A DNA stretch of 48,247 nucleotides from Chitinophaga pinensis (GTDB taxonomy: Bacteria; Bacteroidota; Bacteroidia; Chitinophagales; Chitinophagaceae): NCBI GenBank assembly GCA_945902975.1, contig CAMDNL010000002.1, positions 1-48,247 on the forward strand, written 5' to 3'. Below are positions 10,478 to 18,836 of this stretch, piece by piece. The translations under genes and the position numbers were made by a program. How positions within the stretch are numbered: position 1 is the stretch's first letter; every line of letters begins with the position of its first letter. The notes below the pieces were generated by a model, which saw nothing but the letters and a program-made list of their open reading frames with translations, searched no databases and was not told the DNA's origin.

Positions 10478-11347
10478 ATGGCTGGACAATTAAAGGAAGT
10501 TAGAAACAGGATTAAGAGTACCCAAAGTACACAGCAAATCACCAAAGCAATGAAAATGGTGAGTGCTGCCAAATTACGTCGTGCGCAAGACGCCATTACC
10601 CAAATGAGACCTTACGCTCGCAAACTACAAGATATGCTAAGCAATATCATTAGTAGCTTAGAGGGAGATATGAATTTAGCCCTAGCAGATCAACGTACCG
10701 TGAACAATGTCTTATTTATTGTCGTAACTTCTGATAGAGGATTATGTGGTGGATACAATGCCAATTTGGTAAAAATGACCCGCGCAACGATAGCCGAAAA
10801 ATATCCAACGCAAAATGTAACTATCTGGAACATTGGTAAAAAAGGATATGAAAGTTTAAGTAAATTAGGATTTAATACGAATGCCGATTTTAAAGATATC
10901 TTTTTAAATTTAAAATTCGAAACTGTTCAAGCTGCTGCTAAAGCTGCCATGAAAGCCTTTGAAAATAAAGAGTTTGACGCCATTGAGATTGTGTATAGCG
11001 AATTTAAAAACGCAGCAACACAAGAATTTAAATCAGAGCCTTTCTTGCCTATTCCAAAAATGGAAAAGAAAGCAAACGCTAAAAAAACAGATTTCATTTT
11101 TGAACCACAGAAGGAAGCTTTGGTGGCAGAATTGATGCCTAAAATATTGAACACGCAATTATTCAAAGCCGTTTTAGATGCCAATGCAAGTGAGCATGGC
11201 GCTAGAATGACGGCGATGGATAAAGCAAGTGAGAACGCCAACGAATTGTTGAAATCATTGAAAATATCTTATAACCGTGCAAGACAAGCCGCCATTACGA
11301 CTGAATTAACAGAGATCGTAAGTGGTGCAGCTGCATTAAACGGATAA
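10478..11347 (+). CDS. atpG: F-type ATP synthase gamma subunit
   Basis: The gamma subunit is the rotating central stalk of F1, coupling proton flow to ATP synthesis. The N-terminal helix RNRIKSTQSTQQITKAMKMVSAAKL, the internal SDRGLCGGYNANL and the C-terminal helix with ASENANELLKSLKISYNRARQAAITTEL are diagnostic; 289 residues is normal. It heads the plus-strand row, with secA divergent upstream. No atpA or atpH precedes it and no other F-ATPase gene is in the window, so it is detached from the main atp operon. scpB starts only 11 nt downstream, suggesting co-transcription. Confidence 0.96.
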   Translation: MAGQLKEVRNRIKSTQSTQQITKAMKMVSAAKLRRAQDAITQMRPYARKLQDMLSNIISSLEGDMNLALADQRTVNNVLFIVVTSDRGLCGGYNANLVKMTRATIAEKYPTQNVTIWNIGKKGYESLSKLGFNTNADFKDIFLNLKFETVQAAAKAAMKAFENKEFDAIEIVYSEFKNAATQEFKSEPFLPIPKMEKKANAKKTDFIFEPQKEALVAELMPKILNTQLFKAVLDANASEHGARMTAMDKASENANELLKSLKISYNRARQAAITTELTEIVSGAAALNG

Positions 11348-11358
11348 GCAAAAGCATT

Positions 11359-12093
11359 ATGGAAATAAGTCAAATCATTCCGCATATCGAAGCCTTGGTT
11401 TTTGCAAGTGATAAAGCATTGAATGCAAATGATATCACCGAATTAATCAATACTGCTTTTGGATTTTTAGAAGAGCGTATTTCGCTAGAACAAGTGGAAG
11501 CTGCTTTAGAAGGTATTCAAGAAAAATATAGCACCGAGTACTACCCTTTTGAATTAAAGCAAAGCGGTGGCGGATGGCAGTTTTTAACCAAACCTACTTT
11601 CCATAGCACTATTGCACAATTGAACGGTGATAAGTTTTTGAAGCGTTTATCCAACGCCGCATTGGAATCTTTAGCCATCATTGCTTACAAGCAACCTATT
11701 ACAAAGGGTGAAGTGGAAGCCATTAGAGGTGTGAACAGTGACTATTCGATGCAGAAATTATTAGAAAAAGAATTGATTGTGATTAGCGGTCGTAATGAAA
11801 TGCTTCCGGGCAAGCCATTGATCTATTCTACTTCTAGAAACTTCATGGACTATTTTGGTATCAACTCTACAGAAGATTTACCAAAGATCAAAGAAGTATT
11901 GGCAGAACAAATTGTGGAAGCGACCGTAATCAAGCCAGAAGATTTTACAGACAATAGCGTATTTGAGCAAACAACTGAAGCTTTAGCTGAAGAAAACGAA
12001 CAAGCCGAGACGCCAAATACAGAAGCAGAGACTGGAGATTTTACGCCAGAATCAAACGAAGAAGATTACAATCCTGAAAGTCCAGTAGCCTAA
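11359..12093 (+). CDS. scpB: Segregation and condensation protein B
   Basis: ScpB is the winged-helix kleisin-associated subunit of the SMC-ScpAB complex that organises and segregates the chromosome. The family core is visible at ALESLAIIAYKQPITKGEVEAIRGVNSD and LISGR-like IVISGRNEMLPGKPLIYSTS, with FMDYFGINSTEDLPKI after it. The last 45 or so residues form an acidic, low-complexity tail (EENEQAETPNTEAETGDF), common in Bacteroidota ScpB and probably disordered. At 244 residues it is slightly longer than the usual 180-200 because of that tail. scpA and smc are not in the window. A strong hairpin follows before lysA. Confidence 0.93.
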   Translation: MEISQIIPHIEALVFASDKALNANDITELINTAFGFLEERISLEQVEAALEGIQEKYSTEYYPFELKQSGGGWQFLTKPTFHSTIAQLNGDKFLKRLSNAALESLAIIAYKQPITKGEVEAIRGVNSDYSMQKLLEKELIVISGRNEMLPGKPLIYSTSRNFMDYFGINSTEDLPKIKEVLAEQIVEATVIKPEDFTDNSVFEQTTEALAEENEQAETPNTEAETGDFTPESNEEDYNPESPVA

Positions 12094-12139
12094 GTTTACG
12101 CTTTTCCCATTCATGGATTTTTCACAAAAATATTGAACT

Positions 12140-12174
12140 AAGATACGGCCAGAACCTAGTTCTGGCCGTATCTT
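12140..12174 (+). terminator. Perfect 16-bp hairpin between scpB and lysA (terminator or leader element)
   Basis: AAGATACGGCCAGAAC and its exact reverse complement flank a 3-nt loop (CTA). The 3' side runs into TCTTTATAG, a weak U-run, so intrinsic termination after scpB is plausible but not textbook. The hairpin ends 6 nt before the lysA ATG, so it would also sit in the lysA ribosome-binding region of any read-through transcript. Confidence 0.75.
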
Positions 12175-12180
12175 TATAGC

Positions 12181-13392
12181 ATGAACGCAAGTCTTTCCTA
12201 CGATACTTTAAATGCTGCAGCAGAAAAATTTGGGACACCTTTGTATGTGTACCACGCAGAAAAAATTGAACAGCAATACCAAAATTTATGCGCGCAGTTT
12301 GAGTCCATTCAAACAAAATTTTTTTATGCATGTAAGGCTTTAACCAATATTCATATTTTAAAAGTAATTAAGGACATGGGTTGCAATATTGATTGCAGTT
12401 CAATCAATGAAGTTAGACTAGCATTGCATGTAGGATTTTTGCCAAACAATATCTTATACACTAGTAATAGTGTTGGGTTTGATGAAATAAGGACTGCTGT
12501 TGAATTAGGCGTGAACGTAAATATTGACAGCTTATCTAATTTAGAAAAATTTGGTCAAGCATTTGGCGGGACAAAAGCCATTGGGGTGCGCATTAGACCA
12601 GATATCATGGCAGGGGGTAATTTGAAAATATCTACCGGGCATGTTAAAAGTAAATTCGGTATTCCACTCACACAATTGGACGCATTAAAATTGATTCAAG
12701 AAAAATACAAGATCAATATTCATACTTTACATATTCATACTGGAAGTGAAATAAAAGATGTGGCGGTTTTTATGAAATCTGCAGAAGTTTTTGACACCCT
12801 ACTCCCTCATTTTCCTACGGTAAACGTATTGGATTTTGGAGGTGGATTCAAAGTGCCTTATGCACCAGGTGAACATGGTACTGATATGGCCCAATTAGGT
12901 GCAGAAGTTAATAAAGTGATAAAGCAGCTATCAGAGAAATTCGGACGTCAATTTACCGCATGGTTTGAGCCAGGTAAATATATGGTCAGCGAAGCAGGAT
13001 TTTTTATTGCCAAAGTCAATGTCTTAAAGACTTCGGGCGAGATCAGCTTTGCAGGTTTGAACACAGGACTGAATCATTTAATTCGTCCGATGTTTTATGA
13101 CGCATACCATCACATAGATAACATCACAAGTCCTAACAATCCACCTAAGCAATATGCCGTGGTAGGAAATATTTGTGAAACAGATACTTTTGCATGGGAC
13201 AGGGCTATTCCTACAATTACCGAAGGTGATTTATTGGTTTTTTACAATGCAGGTGCTTATGGTTATGAAATGGCTAGCAATTACAATGCAAGATTCAAAC
13301 CAGCACAGGTTTTATATCAAGATGGTGTGGCAAAACTAATTAGTAGAGCAGATCAGTTTGAAGATCTCTTAACTTTACAAGTACCTTTATAA
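12181..13392 (+). CDS. lysA: Diaminopimelate decarboxylase
   Basis: LysA decarboxylates meso-diaminopimelate to L-lysine, the last step of lysine synthesis, using PLP. The fold-type III features are present: PLP lysine in FFYACKAL (K52), HIHTGSEI, the phosphate-binding FGGGFKVPY, EPGKYMVSEAG and the catalytic-cysteine segment GNICETDTFA, then the tail GAYGYEMASNYNARFKP. At 403 residues it is full length. The start ATG lies only 6 nt after a perfect hairpin, so its own promoter is not obvious. The MlaF-like ATPase follows after 4 nt, pointing to a shared transcript. Relatives such as carboxynorspermidine decarboxylase have a different C-terminal part, so LysA is preferred. Confidence 0.93.
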   Translation: MNASLSYDTLNAAAEKFGTPLYVYHAEKIEQQYQNLCAQFESIQTKFFYACKALTNIHILKVIKDMGCNIDCSSINEVRLALHVGFLPNNILYTSNSVGFDEIRTAVELGVNVNIDSLSNLEKFGQAFGGTKAIGVRIRPDIMAGGNLKISTGHVKSKFGIPLTQLDALKLIQEKYKINIHTLHIHTGSEIKDVAVFMKSAEVFDTLLPHFPTVNVLDFGGGFKVPYAPGEHGTDMAQLGAEVNKVIKQLSEKFGRQFTAWFEPGKYMVSEAGFFIAKVNVLKTSGEISFAGLNTGLNHLIRPMFYDAYHHIDNITSPNNPPKQYAVVGNICETDTFAWDRAIPTITEGDLLVFYNAGAYGYEMASNYNARFKPAQVLYQDGVAKLISRADQFEDLLTLQVPL

Positions 13393-13396
13393 CCTC

Positions 13397-14167
13397 ATGA
13401 TAGAAATTCAACATATCTATAAAGCCTTTGGCGATAAAGTGATTATCGACGATGTGAGTGCGCAGTTTAAACCAGGTATTTGCAATTTAATTATAGGTGC
13501 AAGCGGTAGTGGTAAAACCGTTTTAATAAAATGTATTGTAGATTTAATCCAAGCAGATCAGGGGAAAATCTTATTTGACAATGCTGATTTTAATACTTTA
13601 AATAAAGATCAAAAAAAGACTTTAAGAAATAGTATTGGGATGTTATTCCAAGGCAATGCCTTATTTGACTCCATGACCGTCCAAGAGAATGTAAAATTTC
13701 CTTTGGACATGTTTAGTGATTTAACTGAGGATGAAAAGTTGGCGAAAGTCAATCAAATCTTGGCGCGTGTTCAATTAACAGGAGTCAATGAAAAATTCCC
13801 TGCAGAAATAAGTGGTGGGATGAAAAAGCGTGTTGGATTAGCGCGTGCACTGGTATTAGAGCCAAAGTATTTATTCTGTGACGAACCAAATTCGGGTTTA
13901 GATCCTCAAACATCACTCGTTATTGACCATTTAATTCAAGAATTAACAAAGGAATTCAATATTACCACCCTAGTTGTTACCCATGACATGAATAGTGTGA
14001 TGGAAATTGGGGAATATATCATCTACTTAAATAAAGGAAAAAAAGAATGGGAAGGCAGTAATCAAGATATCATATTTAGTCAAAATAAATTATTGAATGA
14101 TTTTATCTTCGCTTCTGGATTTTTACAAGACGCAAAAGCCATGCGAATGATGGCACAAAAAAAATAA
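13397..14167 (+). CDS. MlaF-type ABC transporter ATP-binding protein
   Basis: This 256-residue ATPase has Walker A GASGSGKTVL (about 34-43), Q-loop LFQGNALFDSMTVQENV, signature SGGMKKRVGLARAL and Walker B LFCDEPNSGLDP, followed by VVTHDM. The ISGGMKKR and ALFDSMTV wording is that of the MlaF/Ttg2A group, which powers lipid transport with an MlaE permease. The best partner in this window is the MlaE protein at 2020, although the two genes are 11 kb apart and on opposite strands. It is packed between lysA and the thioredoxin-like gene with gaps of 4 and 3 nt. Confidence 0.88.
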   Translation: MIEIQHIYKAFGDKVIIDDVSAQFKPGICNLIIGASGSGKTVLIKCIVDLIQADQGKILFDNADFNTLNKDQKKTLRNSIGMLFQGNALFDSMTVQENVKFPLDMFSDLTEDEKLAKVNQILARVQLTGVNEKFPAEISGGMKKRVGLARALVLEPKYLFCDEPNSGLDPQTSLVIDHLIQELTKEFNITTLVVTHDMNSVMEIGEYIIYLNKGKKEWEGSNQDIIFSQNKLLNDFIFASGFLQDAKAMRMMAQKK

Positions 14168-14170
14168 ATT

Positions 14171-14683
14171 ATGAAAAAAGTAACGACCTTTTTTAGCTTA
14201 ATGACTTTAAGCTTATTTGCTTCAATGACTTTGTCTGCTCAAGCAAATATTGACCCGAATGCCCCTTTCTTAAAAGACAAAAACATTCCAAAATTCACCC
14301 TTAATTTGACCACAGGGAAATCTTTCAGCAATACACAGATTCCAAAAACTAAATACACTTGTATCATCATATTTAGCCCAGACTGTTCTCATTGCCAAGA
14401 AGAAGCAGCTGATTTAACAAAGAATGCGGACAAGTTTAAGTCGGTCTTCTTTATTTGGAATAGTTATAAGGAAATGGCTGATATTAAAGCTTTTGCAATT
14501 AAATATGGCTTGGATAAGCAATCCAATGTGATAGTAGGCAGGGACCCTGAATTTGCTATACCAGTATTTTTTAGGCCTCGCATGACTCCATTTGTAGCAT
14601 TGTATGCGAATGGTCAATTGTTAAAAGTTTACGAACAAGGGGTAAAAGTGCCAGAATTACTTAAAATAATAGGAGGCAAATAA
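14171..14683 (+). CDS. Secreted thioredoxin-like protein (TlpA/ResA type)
   Basis: This is a 170-residue protein with a clear signal peptide ending LSAQ at about residue 24. The thioredoxin-like fold shows in FSPDCSHCQEE, giving a CSHC redox pair, and in RPRMTPFVALY, which supplies the cis-proline loop. TlpA/ResA-like proteins reduce or exchange disulfides in the periplasm, for example in cytochrome maturation. CSHC differs from the classical CGPC and CPHC pairs but keeps both cysteines. It follows the MlaF-like gene by 3 nt and precedes mdh by 46 nt. No cytochrome maturation gene is nearby, so the client is unknown. Confidence 0.82.
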   Translation: MKKVTTFFSLMTLSLFASMTLSAQANIDPNAPFLKDKNIPKFTLNLTTGKSFSNTQIPKTKYTCIIIFSPDCSHCQEEAADLTKNADKFKSVFFIWNSYKEMADIKAFAIKYGLDKQSNVIVGRDPEFAIPVFFRPRMTPFVALYANGQLLKVYEQGVKVPELLKIIGGK

Positions 14684-14729
14684 CTAACTTTAACCCGTTA
14701 AATCAAGTTCAACATTTAAATAAAAAGAT

Positions 14730-15659
14730 ATGAAAATTACTGTTGTTGGTGCTGGTGCTGTAGGAGCAACTTGTGCAGATAATATTGCACGTAAAGAATT
14801 GGCTTCTGAAGTGGTTTTGTTAGACATTAGAGAAGGCTTTGCCGAAGGTAAGGCACAGGACATGATGCAGACTGCTGCTTTAGTAGGTTTTGATACACGT
14901 ATTACTGGTAGTACCAATGACTACACTAAAACAGCCAACTCAGATGTAGTTGTAATTACTTCTGGCTTACCACGTAAACCAGGTATGACAAGAGAAGAAT
15001 TAATTGGTACCAATGCGGGTATCGTTACAAGTGTTTGTGAAAATATTTTAAAGCATTCTCCAAATGCGATCTTAATTGTGATTAGTAACCCAATGGATAC
15101 AATGACTTATTTAGCATTGCAGTCTACAGGATTACCAAAAAATAGAATCATTGGAATGGGTGGTGCATTGGATAGTGCTAGATTCAAATATCAATTAAGT
15201 GCACATTTAAATTGTAGCCCTTCAGACTTAAACGCCATTGTTATTGGTGGACATGGAGATACCACGATGATTCCTTTGGTGAAGCATGCAACTTTAAATA
15301 GCATTCCAGTAACAAAATTCTTATCAGAGGCGCAACAAGAGCAAGTAATCAATGATACCATGGTGGGTGGTGCAACTTTGACTAAATTATTAGGCACTTC
15401 GGCTTGGTATGCACCAGGTGCAGCAGGAGCCGCATTGGTAGAAAGCATTGTACGCGACGAAAAGAAATTATTCACTTGTTGCGTAAGCTTAAACGGCGAG
15501 TATGGCCAAAAAGATATCTGCTTAGGTGTACCTGTTGTGATTGGAAAGAATGGATGGGAAAAAATAGTTGATATGGATTTATCTGCAGACGAGCAAGCAG
15601 CATTCAACAAGAGTGCAGATGCAGTAAGAAGTATGAATGATGTATTAAAGACTTTATAA
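14730..15659 (+). CDS. mdh: Malate dehydrogenase
   Basis: This 309-residue LDH-like malate dehydrogenase oxidises malate to oxaloacetate with NAD in the TCA cycle. The Rossmann glycines are in VGAGAVGATCAD (about 6-17), D in LLDIREG favours NAD, and catalytic or substrate residues appear in SGLPRKPGMTREEL, ISNPMDTMTYL and GGHGDTTMIPL. The arginine after PRKPGM and the type-2 (LDH-like) length fit Bacteroidota Mdh better than lactate dehydrogenase. It ends the plus-strand row, and a bidirectional hairpin terminator follows 21 nt downstream, shared with the convergent glycosyltransferase gene. Confidence 0.95.
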   Translation: MKITVVGAGAVGATCADNIARKELASEVVLLDIREGFAEGKAQDMMQTAALVGFDTRITGSTNDYTKTANSDVVVITSGLPRKPGMTREELIGTNAGIVTSVCENILKHSPNAILIVISNPMDTMTYLALQSTGLPKNRIIGMGGALDSARFKYQLSAHLNCSPSDLNAIVIGGHGDTTMIPLVKHATLNSIPVTKFLSEAQQEQVINDTMVGGATLTKLLGTSAWYAPGAAGAALVESIVRDEKKLFTCCVSLNGEYGQKDICLGVPVVIGKNGWEKIVDMDLSADEQAAFNKSADAVRSMNDVLKTL

Positions 15660-15680
15660 TCTTTGTACTTGACCATACAC

Positions 15681-15709
15681 AATAAAGCCTCGCAATGCGA
15701 GGCTTTATT
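15681..15709 (+). terminator. Bidirectional intrinsic terminator between mdh and the GT9 gene
   Basis: AATAAAGCCTCGC pairs with GCGAGGCTTTATT around a 3-nt loop. The A-rich and T-rich flanks allow it to work for both mdh on the plus strand and the convergent glycosyltransferase on the minus strand. Confidence 0.85.
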
Positions 15710-15787
15710 TATTTAAATAGTAAATAGATATAAACATACTACTTCGACGAACTTGAAATTGCACTAAAGGGAAAGAGATAAACAATA

Positions 15788-16837
15788 CTATGTTTCTTTA
15801 TAATAGGCAATCGCTTTATCTGCAATGGATTGTAGGTCTTGCTGTTGCATACATGCAAAATGGCCTTGCGGACAATGGTTCGTGCCATAATTAGAACAAG
15901 GTTGGCATGGAAGATTTGGAACGATTGCATTAAAATACATTTCGTTACTATTCAAAATAGTAGATGCAGTATTTGTGTTCAAAGTTTTTTGATTGACTTG
16001 TTGCACAGTTGGATAATAAGGCTCCACTTGCAAAGCAGGAGAAGTCGCTCCCCAGATAGCCACTGTCTTTTTATGAAAGGCGCAAGCAATGTATAAAAAT
16101 CCAGTGTCGTGTGAGATGACCGTCCTGGATTGCTTTACCAATAAAGCAGATTCCTGTAGATTGAATTTTCCGCAAGCATTCCATACTTTAATGGGATTAA
16201 TCGCTTCCACAGCAGCGCCTTCTGCTTCATCCTCCTTTCCCCCAATTAACACAATAGGATAAGGAATTTTATGACAAAGTTGTTGCAAAGCACTAACAGG
16301 TAATTTTTTTGTGGCGTAAGATGCACCAATCACCAATGCAATATAACCAGACTCAAAAGAAGCAGGTAAGGCAACTGCATTGATTGTAGTCTCCTTTGGA
16401 ATAAAGTAATCCAATCCTTTTCCGTCATTGACTATACCTAAGCTTGATAATGCGTCTAGACAGCGATCTGCAATATGCCTCATAGGCATGAAATTCAAAT
16501 GCAGCTTCGTTAATAAAAATTTTTGAAGGCTTAACTTTTCATAAGATAAACTTGGTACACCCAATGCCTTTTGAATTTGGTAAGTTCTATAATTTTTATG
16601 CAAGTCAATGATGTAATCAAAATTACATGCCTTTAATTGATTGATAGTCGCTTGTAAGTCTTTATCAAAATAATGGAAATGATCGATATATGGATTGCCG
16701 ATGGTCACCGCTTTCATAGTCGCCTTCGTTAAAAAATGGATCTCTACGCCCGGAATCTGCTGCTTGGCGCAACGTATAGCAGGCGAGGTAAATACAATGT
16801 CCCCTATAGAAGAAAAACGGATGAATAATAAGCGCAT
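15788..16837 (-). CDS. Family 9 glycosyltransferase (lipopolysaccharide heptosyltransferase-like)
   Basis: The protein starts with RLLFIRFSSIGDIVFTSPAIRCAKQ, the GT9 N-terminal glycine-rich signature. DYIIDLHKNYRT, IALVIGASYATKKLPVSAL and a C-terminal half with SHDTGFLYIACAFHKKTVAIWG (donor site region) complete the GT-B fold. GT9 enzymes transfer heptose or related sugars to lipid A-core at the cytoplasmic face of the inner membrane. The track begins at a TTG (16849); the ATG at 16837 places the signature directly at the N-terminus, giving 349 residues. It lies 43 nt downstream of the MFS gene. The sugar is not predictable. Confidence 0.88.
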   Translation of the reverse strand: MRLLFIRFSSIGDIVFTSPAIRCAKQQIPGVEIHFLTKATMKAVTIGNPYIDHFHYFDKDLQATINQLKACNFDYIIDLHKNYRTYQIQKALGVPSLSYEKLSLQKFLLTKLHLNFMPMRHIADRCLDALSSLGIVNDGKGLDYFIPKETTINAVALPASFESGYIALVIGASYATKKLPVSALQQLCHKIPYPIVLIGGKEDEAEGAAVEAINPIKVWNACGKFNLQESALLVKQSRTVISHDTGFLYIACAFHKKTVAIWGATSPALQVEPYYPTVQQVNQKTLNTNTASTILNSNEMYFNAIVPNLPCQPCSNYGTNHCPQGHFACMQQQDLQSIADKAIAYYKET

Positions 16838-16880
16838 AGTGCTTAACAATTTAATCTATTGCTAGGTATAAAAATATCAA

Positions 16881-18128
16881 CTACCGTAAAGGGTGATCCT
16901 GTTCTAGAAAATCTAAATCCTTATGGTAGGTTTCTTCTGTGAAAACAAATGCTAGCATGGTGACACCCATCACAATAAAACCAGTCACAATACCGCTTTG
17001 CACAATGGTCCAGCCCATTGACTTTTGCAAAATGTCTAAAAATAAAAAGTTAATCAATGGTAAAGCACCACGCACCATGTTCGGAATAGTCGTTGCTGCA
17101 GTGGCTCTTAAATTAGTGCCAAATTGTTCTGCTGCCATTTGATTGAAGATGGCCCAATAACCTGTACTAAAGCCTAAGAAAGCACAGATGGCATACATTC
17201 TTGAATCACTATTGTTAAAGGCACTAAAGAATAAGACCATCCCAACGATACTAAGCATGTAAAATAAAAACAAGGCTTTTTTTCTGCTTTCAAAATATTG
17301 ACTCACCCAGCCAATTAATAAGTCTCCCACTGCAATACCTATGTAGGCGAACATCACAGACTTACCGGAATCAATTAAATTATCACCATATAATCCGGTG
17401 GCAAATTTATTACTGTAGTTGACCATGACGCCTATTACAAACCAAGTTGGCAATCCAATTAAAATGGCTTTAATGTATTTTGAAAATCTTTTGTAAGAAG
17501 TGAAAAACATAAAGAAGTTACCCTTTACAGCATTGCTCATCTTAACAGACTCAAACATAAATGACTCGGCCACACGCACACGCAGGACCAATAAAAAGAA
17601 ACCTAATCCTCCACCAATTTTATAACACAATCTCCAATCCTGCGTATACTTAAAAGTAAAATAGGCAAAGACGGCACCTGATAAACCAATCCCTGCCACC
17701 ATTGAAGTACCAATCCCTCTTTTATTTTTTGGTAACATCTCTGAAACCAATGTAATACCTGCACCTAATTCCCCTGCTAGTCCAATACCTCCAATGAATC
17801 TGCAATAGGCATACTGGTCTACTGTTTGCACATAGCCAGTAACGATATTTGCTACAGAATATAAAAGGATGGAGCCAAATAATACTTTCAATCTGCCCAA
17901 CTTATCACCAATCACGCCCCATAAAATACCACCAATTAATAAACCTGACATTTGCCAGTTAATGATATGCGCACTATCTACAATGATGGTTTCTAATGTG
18001 GACCCCACTGCAAGTACACTTGGTTGACGAACAATCGTGAATAATAATAAATCATACACATCTACAAAATAGCCTAATGCTGCTACAAATACTGGCAAAG
18101 AAAAAAGTCCAATTTGCTTATTATTCAT
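16881..18128 (-). CDS. MFS transporter (sugar/organic-acid symporter-like)
   Basis: This 415-residue inner-membrane protein has about twelve hydrophobic segments. The MFS motif A appears as GVIGDKLGRLKVLFGS between helices 2 and 3, and YCRFIGGIGLAGELGAGITLVSEMLPKNKRG matches the helix 4-5 region of metabolite:proton symporters. A matching half-site, GDLLIGWVSQYFESRKKAL, occurs in the second half. Such carriers move sugars, aromatic acids or small organic acids with protons, but the substrate is not evident. It is followed by the GT9 gene and preceded by a DedA gene 16 nt away, all on the minus strand. Confidence 0.85.
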   Translation of the reverse strand: MNNKQIGLFSLPVFVAALGYFVDVYDLLLFTIVRQPSVLAVGSTLETIIVDSAHIINWQMSGLLIGGILWGVIGDKLGRLKVLFGSILLYSVANIVTGYVQTVDQYAYCRFIGGIGLAGELGAGITLVSEMLPKNKRGIGTSMVAGIGLSGAVFAYFTFKYTQDWRLCYKIGGGLGFFLLVLRVRVAESFMFESVKMSNAVKGNFFMFFTSYKRFSKYIKAILIGLPTWFVIGVMVNYSNKFATGLYGDNLIDSGKSVMFAYIGIAVGDLLIGWVSQYFESRKKALFLFYMLSIVGMVLFFSAFNNSDSRMYAICAFLGFSTGYWAIFNQMAAEQFGTNLRATAATTIPNMVRGALPLINFLFLDILQKSMGWTIVQSGIVTGFIVMGVTMLAFVFTEETYHKDLDFLEQDHPLR

Positions 18129-18144
18129 ACAAGAAATTGATTGA

Positions 18145-18819
18145 TTACGCTTTTTTAGCGCGATGTGAAATGACTTTAATGATCACTGGCAATGTGGTGA
18201 TACCAACAATGCCCAATACAATGACTTCTAAATGATTTTTTAAATCAAAATTAAAACGAGCCAAGATCCATGACTGTAAAAAATATCCGGAACATAGCAT
18301 ACTGCCCACCCAAGCGACACAGCCAATCACATTATAATACATGAACTTGGCTTTATCCATTTTTACAATACCAGCTAAAATTGGGCCGAACGTTCTTATG
18401 ATAGGAATGAATCTTGCGATGACGATGGCTCTTCCTCCGTGTTTTTGATAAAACTCATCTGCTTGTATCAAATATTTTTTCTTGAAAAAAAGATTCTCTT
18501 TCCAATCAAACATGGTAGGACCTACTTTATGACCAAAAAGATAGCCTACGTAGTTCCCTAAAATACCCGCAGTAGAAATAAAAATAAATAGAATGGCTAA
18601 ATTCATCCATTGATTATTAGAAGCATAAATTTCTGCAGCCAAGGGCGCGCTATAAATGCCTGCCACAAACAATAAACTATCTCCTGGTAAAAAGAAGCCG
18701 GCAAACAATCCAGTCTCTGCAAAAACCACTAATAAAATTAGCCAAAGACCACCATGCTCAATATAAAATTGCGGCTGTAACAACTGACTCCAATGAAAAG
18801 CTTCTAATAAAGTGATCAT
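18145..18819 (-). CDS. DedA family membrane protein (VTT/SNARE-associated domain)
   Basis: DedA proteins are polytopic inner-membrane proteins implicated in lipid carrier (undecaprenyl phosphate or phospholipid) flipping and envelope integrity. Visible hallmarks are FAETGLFAGFFLPGDSLLFVAG near the N-terminus, GPTMF then FYQKHGGRAIVIARFIPIIRTFGPILAG in the middle and YNVIGCVAWV. I moved the start from 18873 to the ATG at 18819 (MITLLEAFHW), because the earlier residues overlap the symporter gene and look non-homologous. The result is 224 residues, normal for the family, with a 17-nt gap after the symporter stop. Confidence 0.88.
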   Translation of the reverse strand: MITLLEAFHWSQLLQPQFYIEHGGLWLILLVVFAETGLFAGFFLPGDSLLFVAGIYSAPLAAEIYASNNQWMNLAILFIFISTAGILGNYVGYLFGHKVGPTMFDWKENLFFKKKYLIQADEFYQKHGGRAIVIARFIPIIRTFGPILAGIVKMDKAKFMYYNVIGCVAWVGSMLCSGYFLQSWILARFNFDLKNHLEVIVLGIVGITTLPVIIKVISHRAKKA

Positions 18820-18836
18820 GCTAGATGGTATAAAAA

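Noticed and set aside
12122-12331. 69-residue minus-strand ORF over the scpB-lysA gap
   Set aside because: It is open only because it reads through the palindrome and the antisense of lysA; it has no recognisable protein features.
15191-15682. 163-residue minus-strand ORF within mdh
   Set aside because: Fully antisense to malate dehydrogenase, which has all catalytic motifs; a long shadow ORF.
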